From an uncultured Lachnospiraceae bacterium (GTDB lineage Bacteria > Bacillota > Clostridia > Lachnospirales > Lachnospiraceae), in NCBI GenBank assembly GCA_910586315.1, contig CAJUIP010000069.1:1-10123 (forward strand): DNA of 10,123 bases, in the 5' to 3' direction. Position 1 is the stretch's first letter. The number at the start of each line of letters is the position of its first letter. Positions 6,439 through 10,123 of the stretch are shown here, piece after piece. The position numbers and the translations under genes are program-made. The notes beneath the pieces are model-generated. The model was given only the letters and a program-made list of their open reading frames with translations. It searched no databases and was not told where the DNA came from.

Positions 6439-6815
6439 AACGTAGATAAGCCGTCTGCCCGGAAGACTGCCGAAGCCGTTCTGCGCAGGCATATGAGATT
6501 TTCTTATATTCCGTCCGATATCCAGAAATTCCGGGACACGGATGTCCCGGAAAGCCCGAAATGAGCCCGGATGGCGAATAGAGGGCGGTTTCGTCCGCGC
6601 TTCCCAGCCAATGCCGGAATATTTAGAAAATCCATATGGCGGAGCCCGACGCGAGGTGATCTTCCGGGCAGGCGGCTCTCTGCTTATGTAAGGCATTCCA
6701 ATGCCATCCATCCATTCATTCAGAGGCTGTATCATCCAGCCGTCCAGCTTTTGATTTTGTAAAATAATGCTTCGGGTATTTCTTCTTCATCCGTCATGTT
6801 ATTCCAAGCCATCAA
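6439..6815. other. Non-coding region after zinc-ribbon gene 2
   Basis: Counterpart of 1221-1603. About 6450-6680 is similar to module 1, while about 6680-6790 is unrelated. It contains a perfect hairpin CCGGGACA-cgga-TGTCCCGG (6531-6550), not followed by a T run, so not an obvious terminator. I see no gene with translation signals here. Confidence 0.5.
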
Positions 6816-7241
6816 CGGATCTGTGTGATATGTACTAAGTAGGGCAGTAGGAACTACTGTCTGCATCCCTATTCGCTTCTCAGGGCCTTTCGCCCAGGTT
6901 ACGGATCATGTATCTTGCAGCATCCCATAATTAAGCCTGTGGGCTACCGTGTCTTGTCAGCCTCTCGCACGGCATATCTGGAAATCACACTTTCCCTGTT
7001 ACATATACCGTGTCGGGATTACCATTTTCACACAGAAAAACTGTGCTTAGTGCATCATGGATTTGCCATGACGATACCTTTCCAGGCTTACGGCTTCCCC
7101 CGATATTCGACATGTTCCGGATAAAAATCCGGGGAGCAGTCTTCCCGATGAGCAGCATCAAATCGAAGAACATCTCTCTTCAGCCATATGGCTTATTGAT
7201 ATGACCTTATGTAGAAGGGCCTGTAAACTATGACGTGTAAC
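6816..7241. ncRNA. Highly conserved, hairpin-rich non-coding block, module 2
   Basis: Second copy of the block at 1604-2029. The part from 7083 to 7265, running into the last codons of gene A2, is identical to 1871-2053 over 183 bases. The hairpin CAGTAG-gaa-CTACTG is here one pair longer than in module 1. The same assignments remain possible: structured RNA, element end, or group II intron 5' relic. No group II domain V is recognisable between here and gene B. Confidence 0.4.
7222..7234. repeat. 13-bp inverted repeat, right copy of module 2 (TGTAAACTATGAC)
   Basis: Inverted partner of 5944-5956, seven bases past the stop of gene A2, in the same position as 2010-2021 in module 1. Confidence 0.55.
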
Positions 7242-8459
7242 TTACGTTAACCCTGCTCCCTTTGCGCCGGCGACAGCGCCGCCGATCGTACCCAGTGTCC
7301 CTAAAACACCGAGCTTGTCGGTAATGAAGTCCAGCACGTTCACCGCGCCGTTCCCGAAATCCAGAATCCCCTTTAACAGGCCGTCGTCCGCAAGCGTGTC
7401 TGCGAACTGCTGGAAAGATGCTTCCAGACGGCCGAGGGAATACTGGATGCCCTGTTCATATTTCTCCTGTGCTTTCAGGGCAGCCCCGGAAGATCTCCCC
7501 ATTGACTGGTAAGCGTCTTCAATCCTGGAAACATTGTCCAGCACAGAGCCGAGGGCGTCTCCCCGGGAACCAGCCAGGGCATCCAGGAGCCCGCCCTGTT
7601 CGGAGGCGGAGAGGTTCTGCCATTCCTGCCCGATCCCCACAATGATACTGTAGAGATCCCTGAGCTGTGTGCCGGATGCGTCAGCCATGATATCAAATCC
7701 TGTCAGATCCTGTACCAGATCCCTTAACTGTGCGGCAGATGATAACATCCCGTCAGTCTCTGCCCCTGCCGCCTCAAGTTCCTGCCTTGTGCCGTATATG
7801 TGGGTTTCCACGGCATTCCATAAATCAGAGACTGTGCCGGGATCGGCAATGACACTGTCAGCTCCGGCAACCAGGGCGATGGTCTGTGAGAGATCCGTGT
7901 CTGCGGCGCGGAAAGAGGCCGCGCTTTCCTGCAATGCCCTGCCGATTCCGGCGGGGTCGACAGAAAGGTCGTTACCTGCCCTGGCCATCATGTCAAGAAG
8001 CTGCATGACCTCCCCGGTTTCCAGCTGCAGCCCCTGCATGGTGGAAGCCAGCGCCTCACTGGATGCGCCAGGGTCCATGCCGGTGATGTGGCTGTATAAG
8101 GCAGCAGTCTCAGCCAGAGCCCTGGCATCCGGCAGACCGTAGCCCATCCGGCTCCACTCGGCGGTAATGCCGATCAGGTCACTGACAGAGACGCCGTATT
8201 TCTGTGCGCTCTGTGCCGCCTGTCCAAAGTAATCCTGAAGCTCGGAAGCGGATGCGCCGCTGGACTGGCTTAACTGTGTCATGGCGGCATCCACTTTCAT
8301 GGCTTCTTCCGGGATCACTTTCAGGTATTCCAGAAGACCGGCGATATCCAGGAAGCGGGAGGCCCAGTCGAAAGAATCTTGTTTCTGTTTTTTGGATGTA
8401 CTGGCTTTTGTCTCCTGGGTTTCGGAACTTTCCAGAACTTCCATCAAAGAATCATCCAT
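7242..8459 (-). CDS. TP901-type tape-measure protein segment A, copy 2
   Basis: A 405-residue protein, the same length as copy 1 and clearly homologous throughout (roughly three quarters identical by eye). The frame is open up to 8558, but I choose ATG at 8459: AAGGAGG lies seven bases upstream and the protein then begins MDDSLME like copy 1. The N-terminal 40 residues are polar and diverged. The core carries IPEEAMKVDAAMTQLSQSS, LYSHITGMDPGASSEAL, AGNDLSVDPAGIGRALQES, LTGFDIMADASGTQLRDLY and KAQEKYEQGIQYSLGRL, ending GGAVAGAKGAGLT. It would be the front part of a tail tape-measure protein that interacts with tail tube and chaperones, if it acts in a tail. No other tail gene lies nearby. It is preceded by the conserved hairpin at about 8511-8586. 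Confidence 0.8.
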   Translation of the reverse strand: MDDSLMEVLESSETQETKASTSKKQKQDSFDWASRFLDIAGLLEYLKVIPEEAMKVDAAMTQLSQSSGASASELQDYFGQAAQSAQKYGVSVSDLIGITAEWSRMGYGLPDARALAETAALYSHITGMDPGASSEALASTMQGLQLETGEVMQLLDMMARAGNDLSVDPAGIGRALQESAASFRAADTDLSQTIALVAGADSVIADPGTVSDLWNAVETHIYGTRQELEAAGAETDGMLSSAAQLRDLVQDLTGFDIMADASGTQLRDLYSIIVGIGQEWQNLSASEQGGLLDALAGSRGDALGSVLDNVSRIEDAYQSMGRSSGAALKAQEKYEQGIQYSLGRLEASFQQFADTLADDGLLKGILDFGNGAVNVLDFITDKLGVLGTLGTIGGAVAGAKGAGLT

Positions 8460-8510
8460 AGATTTTCCTCCTTTTAAATTTGTGGTGTGTAGGTTGTCTT
8501 TTTTTATTTC

Positions 8511-8586
8511 CGGCCTCTGCAGACCGCCACAGTACGGGAAGCGGAATAGTGATTGCATCGTCCTGTATTCTGGCGGAGGGCAGAAA
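8511..8586 (+). repeat. Conserved imperfect hairpin repeat, copy 2
   Basis: Stem CCGCCA-C-AGTACGGGA (8524-8539) pairs with TCCTGTATT-C-TGGCGG (8561-8576), with a 21-base loop and the same single C-C mismatch as copies 1 and 3. Outer TCTGC...GCAGA also pair. It lies about 65 bases upstream of A2's start, the same offset as copy 1 to A1. Confidence 0.7.
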
Positions 8587-8619
8587 AATAAAAAAGACGC
8601 ATGTTTTGATACATACGCC
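8584..8619 (-). terminator. Intrinsic terminator of the nuclease fragment
   Basis: On the minus strand GGCGTATGT, a six-base loop ATCAAA and ACATGCGTC (8619-8596) form a nine-pair stem with two wobbles, followed by TTTTTTATTTTT (8595-8584). It lies about 40 bases after the stop of the leftward nuclease fragment. Confidence 0.8.
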
Positions 8620-8660
8620 CTTTACGCGGTTATCTTAATATTAAATTGTATGTCCGCTCT

Positions 8661-9092
8661 TCATTCTTTTTTCAGTTTTTTGACCTCGTCAAGTGAAAGT
8701 CCGGCATATTCCGCAATTTTCTCAAGGGTCAGGATGCCGTCTGATAACATTCTTTTTGCGGAATCAATCGCCCCTTCTTTTAAAGTCTGATTTCTCATAT
8801 CTTCCATAGCACGGCACATAATCTCAATTCCTTCCTTGCTTTCTTTGAAAAATTTTACTCGTTCCGCAAGCACTCCATAATACATATCTGCAGCGTCTGT
8901 ACAGGAGAAGTCATGCATCAGCTTTCCGATTGCTGTATCTCCACGGTAAGCGCCATTTACATACAGTATATGTGAGCCGTCATCAAATCTTTCTCCAGTG
9001 TCCAAAAAGCAGCGTTCAACCGAATAGAGCGGCAGACCTTTTCCTATGACGTCATTTTCTGTAATAAAGATTACTCATGTTTCTGGCAGATT
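8661..9092 (-). pseudogene. C-terminal fragment of an Rpn-family (PD-(D/E)XK) nuclease/putative transposase
   Basis: The frame reads VIFITENDVIGKGLPLYSVE, then DTGERFDDGSHILYVNGAYR, KLMHDFSCTDAADMYY, KFFKESKEGIEIMCRAMEDM, and a C-terminal IAEYAGLSLDEVKKLKKE. This series is characteristic of the abundant Firmicute 'PD-(D/E)XK nuclease family transposase' proteins (Rpn, recombination-promoting nucleases). The N-terminal part, including most of the nuclease core, is missing: homology stops where a zinc-ribbon fragment begins at 9093. In addition a TGA at 9075-9077 interrupts the expected LPET-x-VIFI. The open part (8661-9074) has no good start; TTG at 9005 is the first usual one. A terminator follows. 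Almost certainly a dead remnant. Confidence 0.85.
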
Positions 9093-9293
9093 ATCAAACT
9101 CAGCCAATTTAAAACCCAGGTACAACAGCAGGAAAACACCCGTGCGCAGGCAGCCAACACGGTGAAATGTCCCAGATGCGGCTCCGCCAACATCACTGCA
9201 GGACAGAGGGGATTTTCCCTTCTGACAGGTTTTGTGGGCTTTGGGAGAACCGTGAACCGCTGTGCCAACTGCGGACATAAATGGAGACCTTAG
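9093..9293 (+). pseudogene. 5'-truncated third copy of the zinc-ribbon gene
   Basis: Sixty-six codons plus stop, reading IKLSQFKTQVQQQENTRAQ, then the full C-terminal ribbon CPRC...CANCGHKWRP. It matches the C-terminal halves of the proteins at 759 and 6022, with GSG changed to GFG. The N-terminal ribbon, start codon, RBS and promoter are absent, and the upstream DNA belongs to the oppositely oriented nuclease fragment. Both partners are broken at about 9092/9093, pointing to a deletion or recombination joint. Confidence 0.85.
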
Positions 9294-9447
9294 ATTATGT
9301 ATAAGGCAGAGTCGGACACGAGGGGACATCCTGTGCCGCCCACCTTTTCACATGCAGTTCTATATCATCTGCCTTTTCAGGCGCTATTTCAGCCATACAT
9401 GTTTTTAAAAGCCATCATATGGCGCCGCATAGCTGCGGTGAACTTTT
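9294..9447. other. Short non-coding stretch between two pseudogenes
   Basis: No gene with start signals. It contains a small palindrome CCGCATAGCTGCGG near 9425 and little else that I can interpret. Similarity to the conserved regions after the other zinc-ribbon genes is not evident. Confidence 0.4.
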
Positions 9448-9711
9448 TCATACGCTTACATATATTTCGATTCCTTCTTTTTGCACATTGGTATAAAAGG
9501 GATAAACTTACAGCCACTTTCTAAAATGCGTCTCGTTTTTGGCTATGGGTTTCATATCCGTGTCATACTCTTCATTAAAGTCGTATGTGATCCATGACAA
9601 TTGTTTACGGAACTGTTCAATTTCTGAATCTTCCAAATCTACCAGAATCATAATATCTACATCGGAATCCTCTTTAAAGTCGCCTCTGGCATAGGTATCA
9701 CCTTCTTTAAT
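9448..9711 (-). pseudogene. Broken MntA-like nucleotidyltransferase (minimal NTase, type VII antitoxin family)
   Basis: On the minus strand the frame reads YARGDFKEDSDVDIMILVDL, then EIEQFRKQLSWITYDFNEEY, TDMKPIAKNETHFRKWL, an in-frame TAA (9508-9510), and VYPFYTNVQKEGIEIYVSV followed by TGA. This matches the minimal nucleotidyltransferase family (MntA/Rossmann NTase), in which a Gly-Ser motif and D-x-D bind nucleotide and metal. MntA AMPylates and neutralises its partner HEPN toxin. Here the D-x-D (DVD) is present, but the Gly-Ser is altered (GDTYARG), the N-terminal helix and start are missing beyond about 9711, and a nonsense codon splits the rest. No HEPN partner is visible within the window. 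Inactive. Confidence 0.8.
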
Positions 9712-9730
9712 TCAACGTAATCACTTCCAA

Positions 9731-9806
9731 TGCTAATCTACAAGTCGTCACAGTACAGGAAGTAATACTTACATGATATGTTCCTGTATTCTGACGGAGT
9801 GCAGAA
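9731..9806 (+). repeat. Conserved imperfect hairpin repeat, copy 3
   Basis: CGTCA-C-AGTACAGGAA (9746-9761) pairs with TTCCTGTATT-C-TGACG (9781-9796). The C-C mismatch and the neighbouring G-T wobble of copies 1 and 2 are retained. The lower stem changed CGCCA/TGGCG to CGTCA/TGACG, a compensated change. The 5' flank TGCTAATCT is shared with copy 1. There is no A gene next to this copy. Confidence 0.7.
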
Positions 9807-9823
9807 CAATAATGGAGTCTGCG

Positions 9824-9858
9824 AATAAAAAGAGACGAAGCAGCCAGCCTCGTCTCTT
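9824..9858 (-). terminator. Intrinsic terminator, leftward
   Basis: On the minus strand AAGAGACGA, one mismatch, then GC, a loop of five and GC, mismatch, TCGTCTCTT (9858-9830) form a strong stem, followed by TTTATT. It ends whatever is transcribed leftward from the right edge. Confidence 0.85.
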
Positions 9859-9996
9859 CATAAGATATATGAAAATATTTGCTTTTAGAGCGAAAAAACA
9901 TCCCATATCTGGAATGCTTTTCTACCAAAACCCTATGGTGGACGACATTACAGCCGCCTTACATCCTCATGCACCGTATAAGGGAAATTACTTGGT
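9824..9996 (-). ncRNA. Candidate small RNA or terminated leader between promoter and terminator
   Basis: A near-consensus leftward promoter (10031-10003) would start a transcript near 9996 that ends at the terminator, about 170 nt, with no convincing coding frame. Small internal hairpins are possible: CATTCC-agatat-GGGATG, and ACCA...TGGT. I could not match it to 6S RNA, SRP RNA, T-box or common riboswitches. It may be an independent small RNA or a remnant leader whose gene has been lost to the left. Confidence 0.4.
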
Positions 9997-10002
9997 AAAA
10001 CA

Positions 10003-10031
10003 AATATATCATACTATAATTATATTGTCAA
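10003..10031 (-). promoter_or_regulatory. Near-consensus sigma-A promoter, leftward
   Basis: Minus-strand TTGACA (10031-10026), a 17-base spacer and TATATT (10008-10003). The AT-rich surroundings suit a promoter. No protein gene with an RBS follows within reach before the terminator at 9824-9858. Confidence 0.65.
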
Positions 10032-10123
10032 GTAAGGCATAATGTTATTCATCGAGGAACAATTTCGTATGTTACTTTTCACACCCACGCCAGATTTAGG
10101 CATAATGCTGAAATTGAAAAAAA
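10032..10123. other. Right edge, nothing recognised
   Basis: AT-rich sequence without an open frame long enough to assess. It could be upstream DNA of the leftward promoter or the start of a neighbouring gene outside the window. Confidence 0.3.

Noticed and set aside
6208..6735. Minus-strand open frame of 175 codons, with a similar one at 1120-1503
   Set aside because: It runs antisense through the zinc-ribbon gene and its C-terminal part is simply the reverse reading of that gene. No RBS. The shared sequence follows from conserved DNA.
8460..8558. N-terminal extension of gene A2 to 8558
   Set aside because: The extension reads through the hairpin repeat, has no RBS, and is absent from copy 1. 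The ATG at 8459 has a strong RBS.
3301..9806. Integron attC sites as an explanation of the three hairpins
   Set aside because: No GTTRRRY/RYYYAAC core sites at the hairpin bases and no integrase in view. Only the architecture is similar.
9773..10042. Plus-strand open frame of 89 codons
   Set aside because: It crosses hairpin copy 3, the terminator and the leftward promoter, has no convincing RBS, and shows no recognisable sequence.

Overview
The window most resembles the genome of a gut Firmicute, probably Lachnospiraceae. The grounds are family resemblance (TP901-type tape-measure segments, an Rpn-type nuclease fragment common in that group), strong GGAGG ribosome binding sites and sigma-A type promoters. 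Base composition is mosaic: GC-rich coding blocks are interrupted by AT-rich stretches. No species can be named from sequence alone.

The core is a duplicated module. Read along the minus strand, each copy contains: a conserved imperfect hairpin; gene A (exactly 405 aa, the N-terminal/core part of a TP901-type tape-measure protein); a ~450 bp highly conserved block, mostly non-coding; a zinc-ribbon gene on the opposite (plus) strand; and gene B, which resembles the downstream part of the same tape-measure protein. Module 2 covers about 3385-8586 and is complete. Module 1 covers about 1-3370, and its B runs off the left edge after an apparent frameshift. Both modules carry a 12-13 bp inverted repeat, one copy just past the stop of A and the other inside the start of B. 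In the B-side copy it also contains the -35 box (TTTACA) of the zinc-ribbon promoter.

Right of module 2 (8580-9810) lies debris: the C-terminal part of an Rpn/PD-(D/E)XK 'transposase' nuclease with its terminator, fused back to back to a third, 5'-truncated zinc-ribbon copy, then a broken MntA-like nucleotidyltransferase, then a third hairpin. The right edge has no convincing protein gene, but holds a near-consensus leftward promoter and, about 145 bases further on, a good intrinsic terminator. Together these suggest an unrecognised small RNA or leader of roughly 170 nt.

No other tail, head, lysis, integrase or portal gene is visible, so this looks less like an ordinary prophage tail operon than a tandem array of tape-measure half-genes with a companion zinc-ribbon protein. 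How the parts work together is inference. A has good translation signals. B has neither a Shine-Dalgarno nor an ATG start, yet its conserved frame begins upstream of any usual start. B may therefore be the severed 3' half of an ancestral A-B gene, or a silent cassette. The most variable DNA between modules is the divergent B/zinc-ribbon start region. The most conserved is the non-coding block after A.
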